Source of the DNA: Apostichopus japonicus | Taxonomy: Eukaryota > Echinodermata > Holothuroidea > Aspidochirotida > Stichopodidae | Assembly: GCF_037975245.1 (NCBI RefSeq) | Contig: NC_092580.1 | Coordinates: forward strand, 28,979,501-29,043,500 | Length of the DNA: 64,000 bases | Direction of reading: 5' to 3' | In this document: positions 37,680 through 48,105 of the stretch, one piece after another | Layout of the letters: every line of letters begins with the position of its first letter | Position numbering within the stretch: the stretch's first letter is position 1 | Position numbers and translations under genes: made by a program | The notes under the pieces: model-generated | The model's database searches: none | The model's input: only the letters and a program-made list of their open reading frames with translations | Told to the model about the DNA's origin: nothing

Positions 37680-39390
37680 ACCATTGTTTTCAGAGAAGTA
37701 ATCTTGCTTCTGAGCAAACTCGGGGTATTATTTCTCTTTTTCTCAAACCAGACAAAAATCCTCTTCATCTGACAAATTATCGCCCTATCACACTTTTGAA
37801 CACCGATTATATATAAAATGGCAGCGAAAGCTATCGCAAATACACTTAAAAATATTTTAAACAAGTTCACCGGCCCAAATCAGACGGGTTTTTTAAAGGG
37901 CAAGTTTTAGGCGAAAATATATATACGTTTTGTTTTGGATTTTATTGATTATAATAAATATCATAATATTCATGGATTTCTTTTCCTCTTAGATTTCGAA
38001 AACATTTTTAACACTATTGAGTCGAGATTTTTACGATCAACACTGAGTTTTTTCAACTTTGGTACTGATTTCAAAAATTTGACAAATCTTTTCTATAATA
38101 ATAGTACAGCTTGTGTTTACAACAATAGTTACACTTCTGGGGGTTTCCAATTGAAAGAGGTGTCAGACAAGCTTGTCCTTTCAGTCCCTATTTATTCGTT
38201 CTTTGTGTTGAAATGTTGTCTTTGGAATTTAATTCTAACAAATGTTATAAAAGGTAATGAGAGATGGGCATACTAAACTTATACTTAGATTTCCCAACAA
38301 ATGCTTCGGTTTGTCCATAACTCTCTTGGACCTAATAATTGCTTTGTAGTCATATGTTTTACAATACGCCGGTGATCCTGGTGGGGTTTCTTGATGAAAT
38401 TGAATCTTCTTTACATAAACTGTCAACTTTCTCAATAACTTGGCATCTGGCCTTTCTATTAATATGCCAGAGTCAGTCATTAATATCTCAGATCAGAAAA
38501 AGTCAGACCTTTTCCCTTGGGGCCTTTTGTCAACAAGTAGCTTTCTTTTGCTTGAAATCACAAATAAATATTTCTTTTGGTCCTGTTTAATTTCGTGTTT
38601 TTTTTTTAAACCAAAACGCGAGTTATCTTTTTGGATTCAATTATATTAAGAAGTTTTCGAGACTAAAAAGCTGCTTCCGGCAGTGCATGGTCGGGTAGAG
38701 ATCTTACTCCTATAGGCCGTATTACTTAACAAAGACGGTTTAAAAGCCATCAATATTAAGAGCTTTGTAAATCGTTTAAAATGTACGTGGATTCGGCGTT
38801 ATTGTGATAATTGAAAAGGTTTGTGGAAGACATTCTTTGACTTTGATCTTGCCAAGTAATGATGGTAAAGATTTTTTGTATCGTTGTAATTGCGCCGCAC
38901 TTGATTTTCGTACAACTAATCTATTTGTTAGGCAAGTTGTTCGTCCATGGTGTGTTGCAACATATAGTACACCTACTATAGAGCCCTGCTGATTTTAAGC
39001 GTCAATTGATTTGGAATAACTCTTGCATAAAGATAAATAAGGAGATTGTTTTTGATAAACATTTATAAGATGGAGGTATTTTATGTGTTCATGATTTTTT
39101 TTTATCAAGAGGTAGCATGTGCAATATACGTTTGATAGGTTGAAAGCCAATCATAATATTATGAACTTCCCCTTCACTCGTTATTGTGGAATCGATTAAC
39201 GCTAGTCTGAGATCTTGGAGGATATAAACGGTGGCCTTAAAAGAAACCTTACTTAGACACAACTTAGGTGAGGATTTTTGTCTGACATATTACAGTTTTA
39301 ATAGATATTTATGTAATAAAGAGAGGTTTCTGTTTGGGCTAGCTTCAAGATGAATCTTTTAGACCATTCGTCAAGGATACAAAAAAAAAG
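37680..39390 (+). pseudogene. Tx1/L1-clade LINE, 5'-truncated, decayed reverse transcriptase
   Basis: In three alternating frames the reverse transcriptase can be followed: LTNYRPITLLNTDY, then GPNQTGFLKG, then GFLFLLDFENIFNTIE (a variant of LDFEKAFD), then the FYNN...CVYNN block and a broken RQGCPLSP-like segment. C-terminal segments include CTWIRRYCDN, LWKTFFDFDLAK and ERFLFGLASR followed by a stop. These blocks are characteristic of L1/Tx1-type non-LTR elements. Several frameshifts and stops make it inactive. The tail, ending in nine A residues and a few bases, abuts the 3' end of the minus-strand tRNA-Ser at 39400. Confidence 0.8.
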
Positions 39391-39845
39391 AAGCTATATC
39401 GCTGCAAGCAGGATTCGAACCTGCGCGGTAAGATCCCATTGGATTTCGAGTCCAACGCCTTAAACCACTCGGCCGTTGCAGCGTCGACATGTATGTTAAC
39501 TAGAAATATCGAGCATAAAAGTCGAGATGTCGAGAGGCAATGTCAAGAAAGGTCAAAATAATATTTCGAAGCCTTGATATTAAAAGTTGAACTTAGACAA
39601 CTCAAGAAATAGTAAATTTGAGATATTAAGTCGAAAAACGTTTTGAAGACATAACTAAAAACAAGCCATGAGAAAACATTATGGCAAACTATACTTTATA
39701 AGATGAAAAAAATCAACATTTCGTCTTAACAGCCGAAATATAGAGATAAAACGTCAATATTCTGGCTTTGAAGGCCTGCTAAGCAATAGAAGCTATTTTA
39801 TGTGTATTATCCGTTATTTTGTTTCTTTAATATCCTACAATTAAG
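39293..39845. repeat. Right arm of the inverted duplication
   Basis: This is the reverse complement of 36178-36726. Its outer end at about 39845 is joined directly to the first U1 snRNA repeat unit. Confidence 0.85.
39400..39482 (-). tRNA. trnS-CGA: tRNA-Ser (anticodon CGA), second copy
   Basis: The same gene as 36539-36620 but on the minus strand, with one extra T in the D-loop (GTGGTTTAAGG) and a few substitutions (ACGGCCGAG, CTTACCGC). The acceptor stem GCTGCAA/TTGCAGC, anticodon loop CTCGAAA and T arm are all intact. The LINE 3' end again lies at its 3' end. Confidence 0.92.
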
Positions 39846-39961
39846 CAAGAAATATTTCAGCTATTGACGCTATTTAATAACCGTAAGAGAACATTTTCCG
39901 TGTAATATCTTCTGTGTGAATTCGCAGCAGTACATGAACCAAGGTAGCACAATGTCAAAGC

Positions 39962-40126
39962 ATACTTACCTGGCGCAGGGATTTCCGTGATCATGACGGC
40001 GGAGCCCCCAGGGTGAGGCCTGTCCATTGCACTTTCGGAGGGGTTGACCCCTGCAATTCTCTCAAACGTGGAGAACTCGGGCGTATAATTTCTGGTAGTG
40101 GAGGACTGCGTTCGCGCTATCCTCCT
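39962..40126 (+). ncRNA. U1: U1 snRNA, unit 0 (intact)
   Basis: 165 nt, the expected U1 size. The 5' end is ATACTTACCTGG, which pairs with 5' splice sites. Stem-loop II holds the U1A-type motif ATTGCAC. The Sm site AATTTCTGG (40087-40095) is followed by the terminal stem-loop ending GCGTTCGCGCTATCC. Downstream AACAAAAAGACA resembles the snRNA 3' box. The upstream block TAACCGTAAGAGAACATTTTCC, kept in all units at about 55-85 bp before the gene, is where a proximal sequence element should lie. U1 defines 5' splice sites in the major spliceosome. Confidence 0.96.
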
Positions 40127-40313
40127 TATATATAAACTAATTGCAACAAAAAGACAATTAAGTGTAGTATTGTACTCTTTGCCTGGCCCAGTCACCATAC
40201 AATGTCGCAGGGAGGTTTTCAGATCTCGTCATGCAACCGATCACATGTAAAATCACCCTTCCCCCGCCTCCGCCCCTCCAATTCTACTTCCCCATTACAC
40301 TTCACTACGGAAC

Positions 40314-40343
40314 TACTTGAGATTGTATAATTGAGGATTAGCT
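40314..40343. repeat. DIRS left inverted terminal repeat
   Basis: 30 bp around GAGATTGTATAATTGAGG, exactly complementary to 45446-45475. Confidence 0.9.
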
Positions 40344-40900
40344 GCAGTGTGTGATTTGGATTTGGAGAGAGTAGACGTATTTTGCGGCTCTCTCTCCTTT
40401 GCATGGTTTAACGTTGAGGGTTTTGTTAACAAAACCGTCGCGCTTGAACTATATGCTTCAGATAGTGTTGTGCCTGCCACCATTTGTCATGCTCTTTAAC
40501 AAGCTTGTGTTCAATTACGTAACAAAAATTAGCACAGCATTTAAACAATGCTGTCGGGTCATCTTCAATTTCTTGTCACCTGCAAACGAAGCCTCTAGCA
40601 CGTAAGTTGGTTTGTTTCTGGTGTTGTTGCGAGCACTTGATGGTTGCTGTACGATACCTGGCTTAAAATAATACTAGCCTAACCTACATTATTGTTGTAG
40701 GCATACGTTACACTTACAGGCGGCACTCATGTTGCATGAGCAGTATTTTGCTCGCTTTATGCTTTAACTTGTTAAAGCTTTGCAGTAGCAGTATTTTACT
40801 GTCTATCTGCGTTCTGCTTAACTTAATATTAGCAGTAGTTGCTAATTACGTTATAACTACCCAATTGGCATTTTGCTTCGGGGTTTAATTTTTAACTGTG

Positions 40901-41986
40901 ATGGACTTAGAGTTCCAGGCAGGACCTGACTTACCTTCGCCTTCGGGAGAAGGAAGTTCTGGTACACAAATAGCCCAAAGCGATGTAAGAGATATGCTTG
41001 CTCAAATGATTAAATTGTTGTGCCACAGATTAAATTGTTGTGCCAGAAAGTTATTCCTGGCAATGAAGAAAAAGCTAAAAATGAGGTAGCAACCTCTGCT
41101 GAAAATCGACCTCTTTCTGAGGCTCGTTCTCTTCCCCCTCAAAACCAGGAGGGGATATCTTTGGACTATGATGATGAGCTTCTAGACTTGAAGACTCCAT
41201 GTCAGTTTCGGGACCACCAGATAATACTGCTAATGAGAATGATGATCTCATCTCTCTTCTTGAAAGTTCTTCAGAACTTGAAAAGCAAACTGTACAAATC
41301 TCTACGGAGGAACAAACTGCTTTTAGTAATATTGTTTCTAGCCTAGATTTGGGCAATAAAGTCGGTACTGCGGTACAAGAAAAGGTTGCAAATTTGGTCA
41401 AAAATATTTGTTCCAAAAATTGGCACCACAAAAACTGAGAGAAAAGATGGAAAAATATCAACATCCAAGCAATATGGAACTATTGCAGACATCTCAAGTC
41501 AACAAATTGATCTGGGACAATATTCAGCTGCAAGCTAGAACCAAAGATTTGAGATTACAAAAGATGATGCATTGACTGGCAAGGCTAGTCAGGATAAGGA
41601 GAATATCCTGTTACAGTTGACATATGCCTTGGCCTTTCTTGGTTCATCTAACATAGACTTGAACCATTTTCGGCGTGATCTTTTCAAGCCGGAACTTAAG
41701 GCAGAGTATAAAAATCTTTGTTCAAACTCAGTGCCTATGTCTACTCTGTTATTTGGGGATGACATATCGCAGCAAGTGCGTGACATAACCGATGCAAATA
41801 GAATGAGCAAGTGTTGCTTAACTCCCACTAGGGGGAGAGCTAGAGGTGGAGGTTTTAGAGGTAAAATCAATTATCGTGGCCCATACAGAGGAGGCAACAG
41901 ACGCTACCAGACTTTTTTAGGCCAGCGTCACCGGCAGTACACAAATCAACTGCCGAGAAATCCTCAGAAAAGCCTGAGGAAGTAAC
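40901..41986 (+). pseudogene. DIRS gag-like ORF, frameshifted
   Basis: It starts MDLEFQAGPD at 40901. The coding sense then jumps among frames (blocks near 41020-41220, 41199-41438 and 41572-41985) and ends in a basic Arg/Gly-rich tail, RGRARGGGFRG, as in DIRS gag proteins that bind nucleic acid. An early TAG and at least two frameshifts break it. Some blocks (ESSSELEKQTVQIS, LTYALAFLGSSN) are well preserved, so decay is moderate. Confidence 0.75.
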
Positions 41987-42179
41987 AAGAGGTAAGGTAT
42001 GTGTCAATTCTGTTAGTGAACATTCTTTACAGCCTTGTAAAACAAAGCAATTACCCATTGGCGGCCGTTCGAAACATTTTCTACAGCACTGGCAAGAAAT
42101 CACAACTGACTCGGTTATACTAAGTTGTGTTCATGGCTATGACATCGAATTTGATGAAGAAATCCAATTCAGTATAGTA

Positions 42180-42850
42180 GATCCAAAACAAAATATATAT
42201 GCTCTAATTCAACTGAAGAGCTCCTTTTAGGTAATGAAATATCTAAGCTTTGGGAAAAGAATGTTTTGGAAGAAACGTCCCATTCCCAAGGGGAATTTAT
42301 TTCATCAGTGTTTCTCAGGCCTAAGCCAGATGGTTCTTTCAGAATGATATTGAATTTAAAGAACCTAAATGAAAGTGCCAAATATTACCATTTTAAAATG
42401 GATACTTTGCAGCCTGCATTACTGCTAGTAGAACCGCAGTGTTTCATGGTTTCAATTGACCTGAAGGACGCCTATTATTCAGTACCTATTAGTTCTTCAA
42501 GTCGAAAATGTTTGAGACTTGCGTTCAAAGACAAACTTTATCAGTATACTTGCCTACCAAATGGGTTGGCCTCAGCACCTTGCATTTTTACTAAACTACT
42601 CAAAACTATTCTGGCTGAGCTCAGGAAATTGGGTATTTCTTGCCTGAGCTACATTGATGATATTTATATCCAGGCTAATACCAAGAGTGCATGTGTTTCT
42701 GCAGTGCATACAGCTGTACATATTTTTCAGAAATTAGGCTTCATCACTCATCCCGAAAAATCAGTACTAGAACCGAGTACTAAGCTATCTTTCCTTGTAT
42801 TTGTGCTTGATTCCCAACATATGACTGTTCGGCCAAAACCAAAAGGATAG
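42180..42850 (+). pseudogene. DIRS reverse transcriptase domain
   Basis: The recognisable order is SSVFLRPKPDGSFRMILNLK, then VSIDLKDAYYSVPI (catalytic D), LPNGLASAPCIFTK, SCLSYIDDIYI (YIDD box with the catalytic Asp pair) and GFITHPEKS. The open part spans 42266-42850 and stops at TAG, after which the sense continues in the next frames (SITDLAHIIGILVSLFPG). The active-site residues are intact although the frame is broken. Confidence 0.9.
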
Positions 42851-43115
42851 AATCTGCCTCAAATGAGATACAAAAATTTAAGGGCAAGCACAAAAAGTCT
42901 ATCACGGACTTGGCACATATCATTGGTATCCTTGTCTCTCTTTTCCCAGGAGTTAAATATGGACCCCTTCATTACAGGGATATGGAAAAACTTAAGATTT
43001 CTCTGTTGAAAAAATACAAGGGAAATTTTGAAACAGAAATAGAATTGGCTGAGGAGGGGGGGGGGGGGACTATACAGAGCTGAAATGGTGGTTAGAGTCC
43101 CTTCCGCTTGCATGC
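42851..43115 (+). pseudogene. DIRS RT-RNase H connector, frameshifted at a poly-G tract
   Basis: SASNEIQKFKGKHKKSITD through LKISLLKKYKGNFETE is open in one frame. A run of G at about 43056-43067 then shifts the frame before YTELKWWLESLPLA leads into RNase H. Poly-G slippage is the likely cause. Confidence 0.75.
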
Positions 43116-43541
43116 ATGCATATCTTAGAGCCTAACCCAGATATTGTATTAGAAACTGATGCTTCTCTGGTAGGATGGGGTGCTTTTTGCCCGACCCTCT
43201 CTACACGGTCACAAAGAAAGTGGAATACCGTTGAGAAAACATATCACATAAATGTGCTTCAACTCCTTGCTATCAATTTTGCTCTAAAAACGTTATGCTT
43301 AAAGGGTGATCATACGCATATAAGACTTTTATCTGACAGCTCGACAACTGTTGCATACATTAAGGCTATGGGAGTTACTCATTCGTCACAATGTAACAAA
43401 ATAGCAAAAGCTATATGGGAATGGTCTGCATCAAACAAAGTGTGGTTGTCTTGTTGTTACTTGCCGGGCAAGCTTAATGTCCATGCTGACATGCTGTCCC
43501 GTACATTTGAGAGTAACATAGAATGGATGCTAAATCCATAA
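43116..43541 (+). pseudogene. DIRS RNase H domain
   Basis: ETDASLVGWGAF provides the first catalytic Asp region, followed by NVLQLLAINFAL (Glu position replaced by other residues in this frame), LLSDSSTTVAYI with the second Asp, and LPGKLNVHADMLSR with the last Asp. The spacing fits retroelement RNase H. It ends at a TAA at 43539-43541, after which the sense continues as DIDIFASRTNKQLAPFVSW. Confidence 0.85.
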
Positions 43542-43548
43542 ATATTTT

Positions 43549-44847
43549 ATGCAATTTCTTCCCTGTGGGGGAACTATGATATTGATATATTTGCATCTCG
43601 TACAAATAAACAACTCGCTCCATTTGTTTCATGGCGACCAGACCCAGATGCGTTATTCATTGATGCATTCTCTTTTAATTGGCATAAGTACATCTTTTAT
43701 GCTTAAGGGACCAGGCAAGAGGAGTAATTGTGGTACCTTTATGGCCAACTCAGAACTGGTACACAAAACTGTTACACATGACCATAGCTATTCCAAGGTA
43801 TTTACCGCTGGGAAAAGAAGTCTTACTTCTATCCAAAGACAGAAGCAAGCTACACCCCCTTCATCACAACCTTCAGTTGGTTGCATGCCTGGTGTCTGGC
43901 AACGCTTGACATTCCAGAAGAAACTTCCAGAATCCTCATGGTATCCCGGAGGGTATCCACTAAAAAACAGTACAGCACTTATCAAGATAGGTGGTTTTAA
44001 GGTATGTTCAAGGAAACAAATTGATTCACTTCATCCCTCTGTAAATCAGGTGCTTGACTTTCTAACGAGTCTTTACAATGTTGGCCTTAGTTATAGTACC
44101 ATTAACACTGCACGGTCATTGCTTTCTGCATTATTGGATCATGAACAAAGAAATACTATTGGCTCACATCCTCTCATCAGCCGTTTTCTCAAAGGAATTT
44201 TCGAATTGAGAACCCCATCCCCCAGATACACGACAATTCGGGACGTGTCTATTGTGTTGAACTATCTCCGGTCTCTTCATCCTACATCATCATTGACTTT
44301 AAAGCAATTCACCCATAAGTTAGTCATGCTTATTGCGTTGTTAAACTGCTCAGAGACTACAAATTCTGCAATTATTAGATGTCAATAATCTTCATTTGGA
44401 TGGGAATGAAGCTGTTTTCTTCTAACTTAATAAATTAAAGCAGTCACGGCCTGGTTCCAATCCATTAAGAGTTGTGTTGGCATCATACCAGGCCGACATG
44501 AACCTTGATGTTTATTTGTACTTCAGTATTATATCAACGTCACATCCTCATTAAGAGGAGCGGAATCGCAACTTTTCATTAGTTATGTTCCACCACATAA
44601 ACCAGTAACGAGAAATACTTTATCACGATGGATTAAATTTGTTTTGGAGGAGGCTGGGGTTGATGTAGTTCAATATGCGGCCCATAGTACCAGGGCAGCC
44701 TCTACCTCCGCTGCAGATTCAATAAATCTGCCTGTAGATAATATTTTACATACAGTAGGGTGGGAATCGGAAAGAACCTTTGCTCAGTATTACAAAAAAC
44801 CTATTGTCAGTAACAAAACTTTTTCAATGGCAGTTTTGGATGCATAA
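43549..44847 (+). pseudogene. DIRS tyrosine recombinase, frameshifted
   Basis: The N-terminal part carries STINTARSLLSALLD in the frame 43549-44388. The first catalytic Arg is seen in another frame as QRLQILQLLDVNN (Arg codon 44354-44356). The second catalytic block HSTRAASTSAA (His at 44683, Arg at 44692) and GWESERTFAQYYKKP, with the tyrosine nucleophile region, lie in 44644-44847. All catalytic elements survive but in at least three frames. The enzyme class inserts circular DNA without target duplication, which agrees with the empty-site comparison. Confidence 0.85.
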
Positions 44848-45223
44848 GTGTAAAAGTAGTTTTACTATATGCATTACATAAAAAGTGTGGTATAATTTTA
44901 CAGATGGGTTATGTATAGGTATGAGTTGACATAAATACTTCAAGATGTAGAAGTGATGTAACCATGTTTTGAATATTCCTCACAGAAGATACTATGATAG
45001 ATTTTATTCACATGAATGATAATTTTTTTTTTTATTTCCAAAGTATGGAGAGTAAGAATGTAATGTTATCCTTTGTACCAAGTGGTAATGAAATTACCTC
45101 AGTTCTTGTTAAAAAGAAAAGAAATGTTTCTGTTGCTCAGCAAGCAAATTAAAAAAGATACAAACTTTGAATTTGTGTTCTTTTGTAATCTTCCTGTTCG
45201 TATGCGCTTGAACACTGCTTTGA

Positions 45224-45343
45224 AATCTCAAGTAGTTCCGTAGTGAAGTGTGATATGGAAGTAGAATCGTTAAATTAAACGAGACCATAGGTTGAAGTTT
45301 GATTGAGATTCTACTGAGACATTACACGAACGAAGGGATTACT
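45224..45343. repeat. DIRS internal complementary region (ICR)
   Basis: 45224-45267 is the reverse complement of the element's left end. From 45267 the sequence switches directly to the reverse complement of its right end and continues to 45343. It thus mimics the junction of a circularised element. Confidence 0.9.
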
Positions 45344-45445
45344 TGCCCTCCCATGTAATGCATTCTCATGTAGGATTATTATCACATAACTTTCCCTCCC
45401 AGAAGTTTGTGGTGTTCAATCGCATATGGTAACTTTAAAAACTGA

Positions 45446-45547
45446 AGCTAATCCTCAATTATACAATCTCAAGTAATCCCTTCGTTCGTGTAATGTCTCA
45501 GTACAATCTCAACCAAACTTCAACCTATGGTCTCGTTTAATTCAACG
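45446..45547. repeat. DIRS right terminus with inverted terminal repeat
   Basis: 45446-45475 is the inverted partner of 40314-40343. 45472-45547 is the unique right end that is complemented inside the ICR. Confidence 0.88.
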
Positions 45548-46078
45548 AATATATCCAATATTGAAACACACAGTGCGCATGCGTGCGAATCGTACACTAC
45601 GTAAGCTACCAATGCTTTGTAGGACACGGAACACAAGTACACTGATGTTTGTTAATCATGATCTAGTATCATGTATATCCTATACCTTTCTGCCCCTCCA
45701 TCAATTCACTGACTCTTAGAAGGACTACAAAATGATCAGCAAGCTTCTCCCTATTATGAGACATGCTCTGTTCAGTACAATAATATTAGTCACGTGACCC
45801 ACTAGGACGAAATTCCGGCCGGTGTGCTGTTGTTAAGGTATAGCCGTATAGCATTGTTCAATACCTGATCGAACAGTTATTTACATAACTGTGAGCATTT
45901 GCAGTGTAATCAGTGACATGAAAGCTATTAAATAACGATTTAAAATAACGATTTATTGTTCGGCAAGAAATATTTCAGCTATTGACGCTTTGTTATAACC
46001 GTAAGAGAACATTTTCCGTTTAATATCTTCTGTGTGAATTCGCAGCAGTACATGAAACAAATCGCAGAATGTCAAAGC

Positions 46079-46243
46079 ATCCTTACCTGGCGCAGGGATT
46101 TCCGTGATCATGACGGCGGAGCCCCCAGGGTGAGGCCTGTCCATTGCACTTTCGGATGGGTTGACCCCTGCGATTCTCTCAAACGTAGAGAACTCGGGCG
46201 TATAATTTCTGGTAGTGGAGGACTGCGTTCGCGCTATCCTCCT
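46079..46243 (+). ncRNA. U1: U1 snRNA, unit 1 (variant 5' end)
   Basis: 165 nt and otherwise nearly identical to unit 0, with the Sm site AATTTCTGG and U1A-type ATTGCAC intact. The 5' end reads ATCCTTACCTGG, so nucleotide 3 is C instead of A. That base pairs with position +6 of the 5' splice site; the change would prefer G there instead of U. It may be an expressed variant or a single-base degeneration. Confidence 0.9.
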
Positions 46244-46929
46244 TATATATAAACTAATTGCAACAAAAAGACAATTAAGTGTAGTATTGTACTCTTTGCC
46301 TGGCCCAGTCACCATACAATGTCGCAGGGAGGTTTTCAGATCTCGTCATGCAACCGATCACATGTAAAATCACCCTTCCCCCGCCTCCGCCCCTCCAAAT
46401 ACATCCAATATCGAAACACTCAGTGCGCACGCGTGCGAATCGTACACTACGTAAGCTACCAATGCTTTGTAGGACACGGAACACAAGTACACTGATGTTT
46501 GTTAATCAAGATCTAGTATCATGTATATCCTATACCTTTCTGCCCCTCCATCAATTCACTGACTCTTATAAGGACTACAAAATGATCAGCAAGCTTCTCC
46601 CTATTATGAGAATGCTCTGTTCAGTACAATAATATTAGTCACGTGACCCACTAGGACGAAATCCCGGCCGGTGTGCTGTTGTTAAAGGTCTAGCCGTATA
46701 GCACTGTTCAATACCTGATCGAAACAGTTATTTACATAACTGTGAGCATTTGCAGTGTAATCAGTGACATGGAAGCTATTAAATAACGATTTAAAATATC
46801 GATTTATTGTTCGGCAAGAAATATTTCAGCTATTGACGCTTTTTTATAACCGTAAGAGAACATTTTCCGTTTAATATCTTCTGTGTGAATTCGCAGCAGT
46901 ACATGAACCATATCGCAGAATGTCAAAGC

Positions 46930-47095
46930 AAACTACCCCTGGCGCAGGGATTTCCGTGATCATGACGGCGGAGCCCCCAGGGTGAGGCCTGTCCATCGCA
47001 CTTTCGGATGGGTTGACCCCTGCGATTCTCTTAAACGTAGAAAAGTCGGGCTTATAATTTCTGGTAGTGGAGGACTGCGTTCGTGCTATCCTCCT
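46930..47095 (+). pseudogene. U1: U1 snRNA pseudogene, unit 2 (broken splice-site recognition end)
   Basis: About 166 nt. The 5' end reads AAACTACCCCTGG instead of ATACTTACCTGG, so pairing to 5' splice sites is lost. Further changes include CATCGCAC in place of CATTGCAC in the U1A loop, AAAAGTCGGGCTTA in stem-loop III and TTCGTGC in the terminal stem. The Sm site AATTTCTGG is intact. Decay in only this unit shows that the array is not fully homogenised. Confidence 0.85.
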
Positions 47096-47780
47096 TATAT
47101 ATAAAATAATTGCAACAAAAAGACAATTAAGTGTAGTATTGTACTCTTTGCCTGGCCCAGTCACCATACAATGTCCAGGGAGGTTTTCAGATCTCGTCAT
47201 GCAACCGATCACATGTAAAATCACCCTTCCCCCGCCTCCGCCCCTCCAAATATATCCAATATTGAAACACTCAGTGCGCATGCGTGCGAATCGTACACTA
47301 CGTAAGCTACCAATGCTTTGTAGGACACGGAACACAAGTACACTGATGTTTGTTAATCAAGATCTAGTATCATGTATATCTTATACCTTTCTGCCCCTCC
47401 ATCAATTCACTGACTCTTAGAAGGACTACAAAATGATCAGCAAGCTTCTCCCTATTATGAGAATGCTCTGTTCAGTACAATAATATTAGTCACGTGACCC
47501 ACTAGGACGAAATCCCGGCCGGTGTGCTGTTGTTAAAGGTCTAGCCGTATAGCACTGTTCAATACCTGATCGAAACAGTTATTTACATAACTGTGAGCAT
47601 TTGCAGTGTAATCAGTGACATGAAAGCTATTAAATAACGATTTAAAATATCGATTTATTGTTCGGCAAGAAATATTTCAGCTATTGACGCTTTTTTATAA
47701 CCGTAAGAGAACATTTTCCGTTTAATATCTTCTGTGTGAATTCGCAGCAGTACATGAACCAAATCGCAGAATGTCAAAGC

Positions 47781-47872
47781 ATACTTACCTGGCGCAGGGA
47801 TTTCCGTGATCATGACTGCGGAGCCCCCAGGGTGAGGCCTGTCCATTGCACTTTCGGATGGGTTGACCCCTG
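47781..47872 (+). pseudogene. U1: U1 snRNA unit 3, 5' part (split by transposon)
   Basis: It begins with the canonical ATACTTACCTGG and continues as normal U1 to GTTGACCCCTG, nucleotide 92, where the transposon starts. The remaining 73 nt continue at 63316. 92 + 73 equals the 165 nt of intact units. Confidence 0.93.
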
Positions 47873-47885
47873 GCTGGGGACACAA

Positions 47886-47915
47886 CGACGTGCAATTTAT
47901 CTGTAGAAACTGTAG
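47886..47915. repeat. Left subterminal motifs of the transposon
   Basis: The core CGACGTGCAAT (47886-47896) is followed by CTGTAG at 47901-47906 and 47910-47915. The same elements occur inverted at the right end. Confidence 0.75.
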
Positions 47916-48105
47916 AATCGCCGGATGAAATTTTAAACTTTAAAGAGGTGGTGTCAAAGTTGCTTTAAAGGGGGTGCATTAAGGTAGGTGACTTTTTTAC
48001 AAAAAAAATAATTTTGTTATGTTGTTTTTCATGTAAGGATCTCTGAACATCTTCCAAAACATGACTTGATATGATAAATTTCAAATCTTTTTAAGCCCCA
48101 AATTT

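Larger units (their letters stand above)
40282..45547 (+). mobile_element. DIRS-type tyrosine-recombinase retrotransposon
   Basis: Comparison with empty sites in neighbouring units (CCCCTCCAAATATATCC) gives 5,266 bp inserted with at most 1 bp of ambiguity and no target duplication. In order it carries a gag-like region, reverse transcriptase, RNase H and tyrosine recombinase. Inverted terminal repeats lie at 40314-40343 and 45446-45475. The internal complementary region is at 45224-45343: its left half complements the left terminus (40281-40326) and its right half complements the right terminus (45472-45547). That juxtaposition is the hallmark of DIRS replication through a circle. Frameshifts in every coding part show it is inactive. 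I see no methyltransferase domain. Confidence 0.93.

Noticed and set aside
39857-40198. Minus-strand open frames of 75-155 codons with a shared peptide (TEIPAPG, PHPGGSAVM) at 39857-40198, 45953-46315, 46871-47335 and 47655-47885
   Set aside because: They are antisense readings of the U1 snRNA genes and their spacers; the repetition reflects the RNA array, not a protein family.
41075-41464. Minus-strand frame of 129 codons across the DIRS gag region
   Set aside because: It is antisense to the gag coding sense, which is supported by the Arg/Gly tail and the order of downstream RT, RNase H and recombinase.
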